Assembly: GCF_014851395.1 (NCBI RefSeq) | Contig: NW_024040485.1 | Span: 20,605,118-20,669,117 of the forward strand | Source: Micropterus salmoides | Lineage: Eukaryota; Chordata; Actinopteri; Centrarchiformes; Centrarchidae | Direction: 5' to 3' | Length of the DNA stretch: 64,000 nucleotides | Part shown: positions 42,428-56,400 of the stretch, piece by piece | Numbering within the stretch: the stretch's first letter is position 1 | Layout of the letters: the number at the start of each line of letters is the position of its first letter | The notes under the pieces: model-generated | Databases searched by the model: none | What the model saw: only the letters and a program-made list of their open reading frames with translations | Told to the model about the DNA's origin: nothing | Program-made: the position numbers and the translations under genes

Positions 42428-45400
42428 TGTGTATTGCCTCCCAGGCTTTTTGTTGTAGATACCAGGAGAGATTGAAGTGCTGAATTCAGAGTGATTTATT
42501 TCTCTCTCAAACACAAGAAAGTGACTGATAGATGCTGCAGTTCAGTTTAAAGTTATTTACAATTCATCGTATTACAAGAACTCACTATGCAGCATACTTT
42601 AGTATAAAAGAGCACAAGCTGGCAATGACGAAACACGCATTTTTCTCATCTCTGTAAGAGCAAAACAGAAAAAGACAGAGAGCAATAGAGAAGATATGGA
42701 TCTATCTCTAGCATATCATTTTTCAGTGTTTATTTTATTTCTGGCTTCTGTTTTTCAGATGAACCCATTTGAGAGCTCAGCTGTACTTTGTCTCCTTTAG
42801 GCACTTCCTGTGTTACTCCTACAATATGTAGAGCTGCTGCATCTCACTAAACGTATGTGTCTTTGCAGTAGGGCTGAACAATACGCAAAAAAAAATTATT
42901 ATTATTTTGACACCTATTGCGATTGAATGGTGGCCAACAAGAGCAAACACACTGCAACTTAAGGAAACACATGCAAATAGACAAAAGGCATGCAAATTAA
43001 GAAAACATGGCCAAATACAAAAGCCACGAATACAAAATTCACAACACAAAGACAAAAGTCACAATACAAAGACAAAAGTCACAACACAAATACAAAAAGC
43101 CGCAACAGAAGTGAACCACAACGGAAGTTGACAACAAAAGACACGTTTAGTAATAGCTGATTACTTTCCGTTGCACACAACTATACGGTAGTACAACAGC
43201 ATTGTGGCTGCCCCTCATTCAAGAGGTCTGGGTTTGGATCCTGGAAAGAACATACTTTATTATGTGACTTTCTGAACGTTCAGTAACGTTAGTTAGAGAC
43301 CCTCCACGACGCTCAGATTATAATTTGAACCCTGTGTGCTTTCCATAATTAGACCTATGTTGCAAAAGTACTGTATGGGTCTGTGTATACACCAGTACAA
43401 CTGTATTAAGGAAATGGCATTAAAATATGAAATGAATTAAATGTAAAAAAGTCATCTCAGTGGTAACCATAGACTCCTTGCGTTTTGTTTTGCACATTTT
43501 GAGTCTATTTCTGAAGCTAATCTACACAGACAGCTGTTTAATTCACACAAAAACGCTTTTGTGTTCGTGTTGTGGCTTTTGTATTTTTGTTATGGCTTTT
43601 GTATTTTTGTTATGGCTTTTTGTATTCATATCATATAATTGTATAAAGATGTTTTCTTCATTTGCATGTGTTTTGTCTATATACATGTGCTTTCTTAAGT
43701 TGGAGAGTGTTTGTCCTTGTCAGCACCATTTGACCGCGACACGATTTTAATGGGACTTGTCATTTTTCCTGAAAAAAATGATGATGATGTTGTGATTTTT
43801 GGTGGGGTCTGTACCAAACACTCATGTTCCCTTATACGGCATCTCTGTAGTACCATAGTGCTTCATTTATAATGGTATGTTGTACGTATGACCTTTTATT
43901 CAAAAATGGCAGTTCTTCACTTGCGATTTGGATATTGCACTTGGCCAAATTGTGATTTTAATAATATTTCGATTAATTGTTTAGCCCTACTTTGCAGCGT
44001 GTGTGTTTGTGCTAAGACTATAGTGTGAGGGATAGCAGTGCATGCATGTGTGTAAGAGGCGGGATACTTAATGCCACTATCTGCTACTTATAGAGCACTC
44101 AGCAGAGATGCTGAGTGCTCTAAGTACGACATAAGCATTCAGTCAGCATACTAATGCTCTGACAGCTTATTTCTTCCATTTCTGTTTTCTCTCACACCAT
44201 CTTGAACGATCTATCCCGCTTTCTCATCGCTCATCCATTCCTCATCATTCCTCCTCCTCTAACTCTTACCTTTACTTTAGGCAAAAAAGGCTTTTCACAC
44301 TGACTTTAAAGGTACAGTTTAAATAATTCACTGATATTACATTGCTGCATTAACCAAGTAAGAGCCGGTGAGTTTACAGAAGAGACAGAGAGGCAGACAA
44401 AGAAATTCTCTAAAATCCTGCCACGAATCATAATTATAAAGCAGACCTTTGACTAGTGGCAGACATGTTTTGCATTCTTGTTTAATCTTATGCCTCACAT
44501 CTGTATTTGTTTTGCGTCTTCAGTTGTGTCCCTGACATGAATTGGATCTTGCAGATAGCTTTACTTTATCAACATAACTGGTAAAACTTTTCAAAGTAGA
44601 CCTTGATACAATCTTTAGATAACTATATTTTCAACTATTTTGAAACTTGGTAATCTTAAGTAATTTATTGGGACATTATTTCTTATAGTTGGTGTACTGC
44701 ATCTTATGTTTCAGACTGCTTTGTATGACAGGATGTGTTTTATGCACATGCCGTTGAGCTTGTTAGCAAATATATTTTACTTTCTTTCTTTTACTGTTTT
44801 GTCTTTTACCTTTTTCTTTATTTCAATATCCTTATCATTCCCTACCGCCACACTGAAACATAATAGACTGGCATCAATAATGCAGTGCCACAACAGTAGC
44901 AGAAGAGAGGAGAGTAGAGGAGTTAGGTAGGAGTGAGGAGATGTAGGTGGGGATAGCGGTAGAAGGAAAAACAGAAGAAAGTTATTTAGACAAAGGGGCA
45001 TGGAACAGGACAGATGAGAAGAGGAGGTAAGGAGGGTAGTGGTGCTGAAATCCTCATTTCCTGAATTTTCTTATCAATGCTAAATTCACAAAAAGTAATC
45101 AATATGTCTGAAGAGGACAACAGCAAAAGAACATTCTCAGCATATAATGCAAATTCATGCACAAATCGTTACTAATCATTACACTCATTATACTCTTCAC
45201 ATCAGCAAAAAACCTAATAGTCTTGGACGGTGATCCTAAAGTCGAAGATCGGTGGTCTTAACGAGCAACCCTGTCGAGCGCTATTCATCACATAAAACAG
45301 ATCTGAACACTATTATATATGGTGTGTATTCAGATAAAGAAATCTCCTCTCATCCCAAACATCTCCAAAACATCAAAATAAAGTTGACCCTGTTAAAGGG

Positions 45401-47410
45401 CTTCTGAGCAGCCAGCAGAATGTCCTCATTATTCTGTTTATGTCAGCAGATTTAAAATGCCCCATTGCTATATGTGAATAAAGGGTTATGTTTGGTTTTC
45501 TGCTGAGAAACATGCACAATAAGCCAATCTGTTTTATTACCATAATCCTATGTCCTGTGTGTGGCACAAAAAAGATTTGGGACTGTGCTCTCCTTGTTAG
45601 TAGTTGGCCTAACGCAGAGCAGAACTAATTGTTTTGCCAGAGATCCTTTGGGTGAAAACATAAATTCAATGTCCAGACTGTATAGTATTTTCTTGGTGCA
45701 ATTGGCTCTTAAGATCTTCCTTCTTTTGTGTCGATGTTTAAGATGTAATAGCCTCGCGTAAATACACCGTGGCAGATTTCCACAAGATAGATGTGCTTAT
45801 CTCCGGTGTTTTATTCTTAGCAATAAAACACTGCTATTGCATGGTTATGTACTCAACAAAGGGAATATGGCTCAGTAAGGTAGGGATTAGTCTCCAGCAT
45901 CTGCAAGCTTTTTAAGGATGGGAGATGGATACAGCAATTGAGGAATCATCAAAAAGTTTGTATGGATACCAACTGTACAGTGCTTGATCCTGTCCAACAC
46001 AGTTAGAAAACTTGGAAGTAATCTATTTTAGAGAATACCTGAAGGAGGAGATCTTTTGGATACAAAATTATTTGTAAATCCAGGTAATTAAAATAATTAC
46101 AAATGTTGACCTTTGAGTGGAGCTGGGAGGTGACATGTCAATATTAAGTCACCTCACAGAAGTATGTAGGAAGAGAACAATTTTGAGAAATATATGCTTT
46201 AAATATAATTACTATATAAATATAATGAGTGTAAATGCTTTGAAGATCACTTGTAAAACACAGCCTGTGTGCAAGTACGAGGATAGAAGCTAGATTTATC
46301 ATTTTACAGCACAGGGTTGTATAATGAGATAAAGTTTTAGTTCCTCTTATGCTGCTCACAAAAAAATAATATATTTAAAAAGAAATAATATTATATACAT
46401 AAAAGTATAGACAGTAGATGGGTGAATTAATAATAAGTCATAGAAATAAAACTTTTACATGGTGGCGGAGTGCTGATGATGAATAAAGGAGTCTCAAAGC
46501 CTTAGGGAAGAAGTTGCTCTAAAGTCTGGTGGTACGACAGCAGCAACGAGAGCAGGCTGTGGCTGGGGTGTGTACTTTAATTGTGTATGTGAGTTCAAAA
46601 GGGTCCCCTAGATGAAACACATAAATAAGTGTGTTCTGTGAACCCTTTCAATATTCATATGACCTTGCTTGGTCTCAAGATACAGCATTTAAAAAACTTG
46701 ACTGCTCACCTTCTCTCTGTACCTTCATGTCCAGTTTCTCGTCCCATATGTGTCCCAGTATCTGTTCCTCACTGTACCACAGCATTCTGAACAATTAGGG
46801 AGTAAGAATAAATGTTTTTATTGGGGGAAATCGTGTCATTTTCCACCATTTTCCACACTTCCCTCCAAGCAGGCCATGTTTACCTTTTTGGCTTCCAAAA
46901 ATATGTTTTCCTTACAGTTTCTCATGATTTATCGTCTCCCTCAGTTATTCAACTAAAGTGGTTTAATCCATCAAAAAGGTAAAAAAAAAAATAAATAATA
47001 TATACTTTAGAAGCGAAAGAGCAAAAATTATTAGTAACCTCTCACTGTGAGTGCATCATGTGACTCCCGTGAGTCAACAGTTTTTAGTGTTGGAAAACAG
47101 CATTTATTTTTTTATTTTTTTATTTTTTATGAAACTCCGAAAAGAAGTAAAAAACATGTATTTTGTTACTCTACCTCTGCCGCTGTTTCTCATTGTGGGA
47201 CTCCTCTGGTGATTCTGTTAAGCTGTCTGTCCTAAGCAGACCTGCAACCTGCTTGGGGACCAGCTCATTATAGCGCTCCAGCATTCACTGTCTAGTTTGC
47301 TGTTGCAGAGGAGAAATACGTTTCCACCGAGTAATGTGCCTTCAGACAAGCTATGTGTATACAAACATATCTCAGCAGCTGAAAGAGTACAGCTGATGGT
47401 ATCTACTAAT

Positions 47411-47444
<34 letters not shown>

Positions 47445-50400
47445 AGATGAAAGTGATGGCGCAATGGAGGCACATGCCTTTGGTGTGAGAGACCTGGGTT
47501 CAATCCCCCACTGTGACCCCATTGTGTCCCTGAGCAAGACACTTAACCCCTAGTTGCTCCAGACCCCTCCAGAAGCGTGTGACCTATGATATGTATAGCA
47601 ATTGTAAGTCGCTTTGGATAAAAGCGTCAGCTAAATGAATAAATGTAATGTAATCAGTATGATTTCTCTATGAAGTTTAAACAATCAGCAACATGAACAA
47701 ATTGAATGCTGGATTCAGGGCTTTAACCATCCTCATTTACAGTAGTCACATGTAGTGTGTGCACATAAATGATTGCACTACAAGTCACTCAGTAAAGTTG
47801 ATTTGTAACAAGATGATGTGTTTTTGCCAACAATGTTTCATTATTTACACATTATTGTGTATTAAATACATATATGTATTGTCTGGCTCAGGTCCTGTCT
47901 GCATGACACTGAGTGATCCCTTAATGCTTTAATATTTATACAATAAAGTCAGATTATGAGAGTACTGAAAGCTACTACTAAGGATGTTCACACATGCAGT
48001 CACTATGCATGCATTTCTAAACAGGCATACAAACATAGAGTATATTATTTTTTCATGCACTCCAGTTACCAGTTAGACAGAAAGGAAGAGCATCATAGAG
48101 CACAAGATAAGAGACAAAGGGAGAAACAATCAGTCTCCCTGTGTGAGAGAAATAATGTAACTCAGTTTGTTGCTGCGATATTTCCATCCTGTCTGAACTC
48201 CATAGCTGTGTCTCAATTCATATACTTCCATTAGTACACTAACAACAACACTGTGTACACAGTGTACACTATGTACTTGTGTAGAGCGTGAATTTTGACA
48301 AATCAAACACTGCTGTTGTGCACTTACCGGAAATGACAATGGCAACATTGGACCACTTCTCCTTCTTATTAATGGCAAATTTTAACCCCAGAACATTATT
48401 GCCAACATCTGACCACGATTGTCACCCGCCAAAATATCTGCTCACTGTGACTTTTATTAAAAATGATTAAAACTGAACATAATTTTATTTTTAATTGCTT
48501 GTGTGTGCAGTCAAACGGCTGCAGGATCCTCGGCTTAAGCTGCATTGCTAATGTCTGTCCACCGCTTTGGTCCAGACTGAAACCTTTGCAATGAAATTTG
48601 GTCCCCAGAGGAGGGATCCTTATGACTTTGACGATCCGCTAATCTTTCATTTAGCTCCATCATCAGCTCAAGTTTTAATTGGTCATTTATGACCAAACAC
48701 CTGCCAAACTAATGACATTCCCATCAGATTGTACTTTGGGTTTAGCGCTAATGAGAAAATGTTAGCATGCTAACACGCTAAACTAAGATGGTCAATATGG
48801 TAAACATTAGCCTATACACTAAACACTAACATGTTTAAATTGTCATTGTGAGCATGTTAGCATGCTAGTGTTAGTATTTAGATCTAAGTACAGCCTCACA
48901 GAGCTGCTATCATGGACGATACATGATGGTATGAATTTTTATCTGGGTTTTTGAGCTCTGGCAGCATTATTGTAGACCAAAAAGACTGCTGGAAAAACAT
49001 CACACTTAACCAAGAGAGCTGTAACTAATGTCAAAGTCAGCCAGCCAACAGCTAAATAAAAGTGACAATTAATTCTGCCTGTCTAGTCCAGTACACATAC
49101 ACATCTTAAATGTGAGCTGATGAAACAAAAATACTGTAATTCTTAATAACACACTTGGAATCATGGTGTTACCTTCCCAGCTTTCTGCTCAGAACCGTAG
49201 TTGAGAACAGAGCTTGGCAATGGGCTATCTCAGTCTGCGGAGTCTAAAAAATTATACTTTAACTTTTTTTACATAGTTTTTATTTATTCTGCTCTTAATA
49301 TTCTAACTATATTTAACTATTTCTCTTCAAGTTGACCCTAAACTGTAGCAAAGGATTGTGATTTTTACAATTCATCGGTATCACACCAAAAGGTAGTTTT
49401 GCCCAAATCACTGAAGCAACAGCCAAATGACACAGTCGGGCCTTAAATCGTGAGGTTCAGTGCTTGTGGTCATACAAGGAAGCAATCCACAAAAAAGCAT
49501 ACCATAGTTATCCTGGTATCTGCTGAGAGATACTGTGTGGGAGGAGTGTCTGTGATATCCTGTGGGAATTTCTGTCTCCTCACACTCAAAGGGTGAGACT
49601 CTACGTTCTAAATTGAACATCCCTCGAGATTCCTGGTTGCTCCAATACAGGTCTCAACCCCATTAGTTCATATCACAGCTTGACTAAACTACCAATTTGT
49701 CTATGTGTTTGTGTGTGTGGCCACTGAGCCTTAGAAAGAAATCTAACAAAATGAAAATCTATCTGAATGTTGTATCCTTTCCTGCTGTTCCTCTCTGATG
49801 CTGTGCATCTCAAATTAGCAGATATTCTCCTCTTCAGTGCAAATGTTTACTGTTAATTCAACCGAATCCTTCACACCAGACTGATTACAGAAAAACAGAT
49901 GCTATGGCCATAAGAGGAGGAATAATTACGTGATGACTTGCTAAAGACTTTAAAACTGTAAATATCACTTTAAAATGAAGTACATATGCAGTTTGAGTGA
50001 TTTAAATTGAGAATATTTACACGTCTCCCTGTGATTCAGATAACAGCTACTGTGGCAGATGGGTTGTTGCATTTAGGACCCCATGCAGGGTTGTTATTTC
50101 TATTTAGCCATTTCACAGCATATAACATCTAAAATATAATATGATATAAATCTTCGCAGTCTACTGTGGGTGCTTGGAGTGTAGTAGAATAACAGAGAGT
50201 TACAGACTGGGATGGACATTTTTACGGAGTGGTGCAAGCAGAACTGTCTTGACCTCAACCCCTCTAAAACAAAGGAACTGGTTGTTGACTTCCACAAAGA
50301 TGTTTCCATCATCCCCATTTTGTTATTCAACAACCAGCCAATAGACAGGGTTGAATCATACAGATACCTGGGGACAATAATTGATCACAAACTTACCTTC

Positions 50401-53400
50401 CAACCAAACATTTTCTTCGAGTGTCAGCAGCGCCTCTTTTTCTTAAGGAAACTCCGCAGACTTCAGGTTCACCAGTCAGTCCTGATAGCTTTTTACAAAT
50501 GCTTCATTGAATCTGTAATAACCTTCCATATATCAGCCTGGTTTGGATCACTATCAAACATCAATTGCAACACGCTAACTAAAATCACAACAATGAGCTT
50601 TATTGCCAAAACATGCGTTACCCTGAAGATGGGGTTTTTGGATTAAAGAGCAGACGACAGAAAAGAGAGCTAGGAGAGGAGCCATGCTGGCCCAGCTTGG
50701 ACTTAATTCTGCTCCTAAAGATCCGGTCTGGACCAAGGTTATTATAGTTTTGGATTTTTCATTAGTTTTTATTTTTATTTCATTTTGACTTTTTGTTTTC
50801 AATTTCAGTTTAGTTTTAAGTAGTTTTTAATGTGGGTTTGCTAGTTTAGTTTTTATTTTTGGAAAATGCTTAGTTTTAGTTTCGATTTTTCACAAAACAT
50901 TAAAATTCAAGTACAATCAGACATATTTGTGAAAAGGGACACATTTTTTAAGGTATCTGAAGCTTGCACATAGGGGCCCAATCACTAAGCAAATATATAT
51001 ATATATATATATATATATACTTATTTTGAAGTACTGACACATTGTCTAAATAAATGCTCAAATAAATGAAACGCATGCAATCTGCAGTATAATTTCTAAC
51101 CTACATACAGAAAACCCTAATGCCACATTCAGACCAACCGCGAATTTTCGCCTCGCAACGCTTTCCTCGCATGAGTACATTTGCTGCAAGTATTCACACA
51201 CAACGCGAGAAAGGGATTTTAATACGATAACGTGAACACAACTCGCCTTTACTACTAACTGCATGAACCCAAAGTAAACATTTTGCTGTGATTAAATAGC
51301 AATAAACGGATTAAACTGATGCTGAAATAACTGCAATATGATGCGGTTTTGTTAAACATATGAATTCATGCTTTGTCAGGTCTGTCAGCAAGACAGCAGG
51401 ACAACAACTTCCAAAATGTTTGTTTTCTGAATGGAGTTTGGATCGATCAGGGCTCTGCTATACTAACTTGGTCACAGTAAAGTACAATGATAGCTGGAAT
51501 TTACTCCGAGCTCCTCCCGCGAGTAAACGGCGTAGTTGTCAGAGCAGAATCCGACCGACTACGGGGGTTTATTTGTCCAATGTTTGCAGCGCTGCTCCCT
51601 GCTCCTCTCCCCCATGTTTAGCAGCTCTCAGCCGTCCAGCAGATTTTCAATCCCCCACTCTGCCTGGTCCTCTCCACACAATGCTCTGAAGCCTCGGTGA
51701 CGTACGGACAATCTCAACACTGTTGAAAATATTCAACTCGCGCAAATTCCTTCGCGTCGCTGGCCCCGCCCCCTTCGTGTCGCTTCACGCTGCCCGACAG
51801 GAAATTGCGGTTCTGCACGTCTTTGCATGGACTTTGTATGTAAACTTACCGCCCCGAACGCTCGCTTCGCTTTTGGTCTGAAAGCACCATAAGAGCAAAC
51901 TACCCTAATCCTACTACCCAGTGGTCCCAAGAAGTTCATTACAGAAGTCTCTAGCTCTATCATTCTTACATAGGTGAAATACAATTAATGGACAGCTAAG
52001 CTAAGAAATTGGCTGGTTGGCTGAGATATCAATGACCCCATAAAACACACACTAGCTGACATGCAGTAAATATGATGACCAGCAGACAAGTTAACCCAGC
52101 GACTACTAGTGACTCACTAAGTTACCTGCAACCAAAACTAAACAAAATACAACTCTATACAGTTGTTGCATTCATATTATTATGTACACGTGTATGTATA
52201 AAAAAACACCTATGCAGCCGATCCCTGCCTGGGTCTCCCTGACTAAGTTAGCCTCCCCCTAACGTTACATGGGGCTCTCCTCCTAACAGTGGTCACCACC
52301 TGCTACGCTGTGGCCAGACACCACCCTGACTCTGGCTCTCTTGACGGACACGCAGCGTGCCAGCTCTTCACGCGGAGGACAAAAGCATTACACACCCGTG
52401 GCTCACAAACAGGTTCCTGTCGGCTAATCACCGTGCACCCTTGAACTGCCGGTCCAGCCCATAGGTCCGGCCAGACCAACTGCCCCGCAACGTTAGTTCG
52501 GCTTCATATCCACTTGAAATGTAGACGTATTAGGTCCTATAAAATAAATAAACGAAAACTGAGGACATTTATTCTTTCATTTTAGTTACTTTTAGATAGT
52601 TTTTCAAACCTACAACACAGTTTTAGTTTATCGTTTTTTTGTAAAGCATCGTTTTTATTTTTATTTCAGTCTGAAAATGTTTTTTCACGTCTTGTTTTCG
52701 TTATTTCGTTCGTCTTCGTTAACAATTATAACCTTGGTCTGGACAAAATGGGACCAGACAACGGAATTCAGAGACTGCTGTGCCTACTTCGTTACAGAGA
52801 CCTGCCCCATCAACATCCCGGATCAGCAAGATGAGAGGAAGTGGACTCTGTGTTTTACATAGATGATGCTTGGTGCTCAAACGCAGTCAAGATGGACTCT
52901 TTTTTCCAAGTGTCAGACTGTTTATTGGGAAGATGAAACTTTTTTATTATCATCTGTTTGCTGCTGTTTATATTCACCCCAGATGCAAATTCAAAAAATG
53001 CACTGTGAAATGTTCAGGTTTATACGTGTATGTGTATATAGATATAAATAACTGTATATATTGTTTTATTTTATTTTATATGTTACCATATTTTAATATA
53101 GGCCTTCACTTAATTATATGTTGTGTGTGTAGCATGACGAAACTACGAATTTCATTTCGTTATGCAGCCTTGTGCTGTATAATGACTAATAAAAAACCTT
53201 ATACCTTGTAAAATAATCGGACAGGTGCAGGAACCACTTATCAGCATTTACAACAGGAGGACTAAACTAAAAGGAACACAAATAGCCTCAGACACCATTC
53301 ACACACTGCATAGCCACTACAGTTTTCTACCGTCAGGCCAGAGATACAGATCACTCACATTCAGGACTAAGAGAGCCTTGACAAGTTTTTTGCCCACGTC

Positions 53401-56400
53401 CATTAGAAACATGAAAGGTTGATTAACTTATTCATCTATGTGTATGTCCGTGTGTGTGCGGATTGGTGATTTATTTAATTTATTATTTATCTATTTTTAA
53501 CACAATCTTTTTAATGTTTACTGCCAATGTATCATTTATTTTGTACTTTACTTTAGTAAAGCTTTACTGACTTATTTATTTACTTAGAACTGTTTATTAC
53601 TTATATGTAATGTGTATGTGTGGTATATTGTGCTGTGTTTGTGGAACTGTACACGCACTGATGCTCAGCACGAATGAAGTTCCTAATGGATAAATAAAGT
53701 TCTTTGAATTTGACTTTGAATTTGAAGAGTTTCTATCTTACTTTCATCCATTTTCTTTACCTGTCAGTCCTGTTCAAGCTGTCAATGGATTGGATCCATT
53801 GGTCAACCTCATGGGCAGGTCACCAGTCAATCACAGGGCCGCATTCATATCGAAGTTACTGTAATTACCAGTTTATTTGTTTATTGAATGATAATTTGTG
53901 TATGTGTGTGTGCACGTACGTGTACATTGTGGTGGGTAGAGAGGCAGAGGGGAAAGAGAAGGAACACAGCGTGTCCGCACAAATTCTCCTCATAATCAAA
54001 GAAACTCTGGGTCCTCCACAGCCGCGTTTGTCACTCACTGTGTACCTTTAATGAACTGCTCATAGCCTGAAACCTCATTAGCTATCTGACGACAGGGAAC
54101 AAACGATCCAGACAGAGACGAGGAGAGGAATTTGTTGTGTCTCTTTCATTGAAGGTAGAAAGACAGGGAACATTCAGGGATGTGCCTTTGCTTTTGGCTG
54201 CTTGATTGGAGTAAACACCATCATCTTCATAACAGCATTCCTGTAAACATTCTAATCCACGGAAAAATGTTCCTAACCAAAATAAGACCCCTTAAAAAGA
54301 GATGTAGTTGCCGTAATTATGTACTTTTAAAGATGCCCTATTTTCTGTGTATGTGCAAACCAGGAATATTTTCTTATATGAATGCATAATAAGTGGGCAC
54401 ACAGTAGAGGCCTAATAACATGATAACCTCTATTCCCTTTACAGATCTGTGACAAAGAATGGCACTATTATGTGATCAACGTGGAATTTCCTGCAGTGAC
54501 ACTATTTGTTGATGGTGTGACCTATGAACCCTACCTGGTGACGGATGACTGGCCGATTCACACCTCAAAGATTGATACACAGCTTACTGTGGGCGCCTGC
54601 TGGCAAGGTCAGTGTGTGTGTCTAAAAATATACAGTAGCTTTAGAGTAATGCAGAAATTTCTCCATTGTAATAAAGCCACTGAAATCAGACCCATATGAG
54701 ACGCAACTGCTATTACATTGTGTTGTTGGGATTGTTTACAGCTATACTATAATGTGACAGTTTTATATGCAGCTGCCTTTTTCAGCTTGAGGTTATGAGG
54801 TTGTGCCTATTTTCTCCACATAAAATGAAGAAATCAGTTATTTATAGCCCTATTTTTTTCTACAAAAAGAAGCCACATCAGGCTAAAAACAGTAACTGTA
54901 TTGTAAATGCTTGTTGTGAAACCAAATAAACTAAGTATAAAATAATAACAAATAAATACTCCAGAGGGCCTAATTGGCTACATCTATTTTGTTTAAATAT
55001 AAAACAGTGCTATAATTTTCCAATATAACCTAAATGTGAACCACTTGTTCTTTTCAACAAAGTAAACTAAAGCATTGTATTTAGACCTGTCCAAGTATTT
55101 TGATCAGAAACAATACTGAATATGGAAAAGAATTAATACGCTCAGAAACAGATAAAAAATGCATACAGTATACTATTTATATATTGTCAGTTTTTCCTAA
55201 TATGCAAAGGGAAACAACCTAGAAAAGGATGGCAACATATGGCAAAAATAGAGAAACGGCACCAACAAAGTAGAACAGCAGCTAAAAGATGTTGAAAACT
55301 ATACTTGAAGCACAGAGAGAGAAAAAAGCACGAGTCTTACTGTTAAGATAAATAAAGAGATTAAGATTTATGCCTGGGGGCTGTGAATATTTCTTCTTTG
55401 AAATGGAAAGGCACTAACCAAGTGGATATCACACAGGAAATTCTGCGTGTCAGTTCCAGCGGCAGGGAACGAGGGCGGGTAGCGATCACACTGGAATGAA
55501 TAAGAGCTACCCTGCTGCCATGTTTATGACTTGAATAATTATACAAAAGTGCTTTAGAGGAGGGCAGAATGAGACACTAGTGATCCGTTATGCAGCTTGC
55601 CTAAATCACGCCAGCATCATCCAAAGCTTCAATCCTGATGGCATTTTGGTTGCCGTTTAAATTTCTTTTCATCCTGCGGCTGATTGCAATTTTCTTTTTG
55701 TCGTCATCATTTTCTTCCTTGCTTCCTACAGCCCTCTCTTTCTGCCTCTTTCCATGAATCTCTGATTGTGAGAGAATGCCCTGAAGGAAGGATTAGCTAG
55801 AGTGAATGGAGGACAACTTTGCCAGCTATTACATCCCAATGAAGCCGCTTTAAGCTTCACTAAGCCGCAACTGATAACTTTGCAGGCCATTAGCGAGCAA
55901 GATTGCCTTTCAGCCTCTCATTTCTCCATACCCTTTTCCCCACAATCAACAACATAATGATGAGACATGAAAGGCATTCAGACTGTACTTTCAGTGCCCT
56001 GAAAGCAAAAAAGAAGACATGTGTTGTCGCCATAAAAGGTTAACAAGAAAATGGTTTGGTTATTTTGGAGTGGGGGGGGGGGGTTATCAGATTTCTGTAA
56101 CAGCAAGCTGTTCTTGAGTTTGGATGGGAAATGTGTGTTTGTCATCTCATTTCATGTGCAACAGGAAAGTGGGTGTGAAATTTCAAAGCAACCCTCACAG
56201 TAACTAACGAAGCACACAGTTGACATCAAGAGCCTTGGGGATTTTACAATGATAATAAAAGGCGTCAGTCAACATATACCATCAGTAAGGTTTTAAATAA
56301 TTGGTAACTACAGTAGAAGCAGAGTGTGCTACTTTTTTGCATTATTTTAGCACAATGTGAAACTAGAAAAGATCTGAAATAAGTAAGAAAAAAATGCAAG

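Larger units (their letters stand above)
50734..52736. mobile_element. hAT-type non-autonomous transposon (2.0 kb) with perfect 8-bp TSD
   Basis: The ends 'caaggttattatag' and 'caattataaccttg' are inverted. The perfect direct repeat 'gtctggac' flanks them at 50726-50733 and 52737-52744. The sub-terminal regions are T-rich ('tagtttttatttttatttca'). There is no transposase frame. A Harbinger-like element has inserted inside, and a short AT microsatellite lies at 50993-51019. Confidence 0.88.
50599..53210 (+). mobile_element. Family X retroelement inserted in the LINE (split by a hAT)
   Basis: After removal of the 2-kb transposon, the parts 50599-50733 and 52745-53210 join into one unit of about 600 bases. 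Its 3' part (52850-53210) matches the reversed copy at 33478-33845, and it ends in an 'aataaaaaacc' tail. It separates the two halves of the LINE reading frame. The left border is approximate. Confidence 0.55.
50212..53725 (+). mobile_element. L2-like LINE fragment, interrupted by nested insertions
   Basis: 50212-50598 encodes the C-terminal third of a reverse transcriptase: 'FTEWCKQNCLDLNPSKTKEL', 'VESYRYLGTIIDHKLTF', 'RLFFLRKLRRL' and 'FYKCFIESVITFHISAWFG'. These are typical of L2-type non-LTR elements. Coding continues at about 53211 with 'IYNRRTKLKGTQIA' and 'FLPSGQRYRSL', ending at TGA 53420-53422. An A/T-rich 3' region to about 53725 ends in 'gaatttgac' repeats. The 2.6 kb between is a foreign insertion. 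The 5' end is truncated, as is usual for LINEs. Confidence 0.8.
37929..54444 (+). other. clstn2 intron G-H (16.5 kb, repeat-rich)
   Basis: The largest intron seen. It carries microsatellites at 39.2, 41.4, 41.85, 42.4 and 47.4 kb, a hAT-type MITE with a nested inverted repeat (42869-43989), a retroelement tail (46290-46590), a SINE (47452-47655), a dispersed repeat (48575-48915) and the nested LINE/hAT/Harbinger block (50212-53725). The segments 37930-39240, 39310-41420, 43998-46285 and 48920-50200 show nothing I can name. Confidence 0.85.

Noticed and set aside
42960..43110. CRISPR-like regularly spaced repeats
   Set aside because: The units are degenerate, adjacent and part of an inverted arm in a vertebrate MITE. 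There are no unique spacers and no cas genes.
47452..47655. Possible tRNA gene
   Set aside because: A- and B-box motifs are present, but no acceptor stem or cloverleaf closes and a SINE body and tail follow.
48209..48300. Short MITE-like segment ('tgtctcaattcatatacttc')
   Set aside because: It resembles the end of a known type of fish repeat, but I found neither the opposite end nor a target duplication.
51360..51689. 109-codon open frame inside the Harbinger-like element
   Set aside because: No transposase or Myb-like motif. The frame is explained by the high G+C content of the insert.
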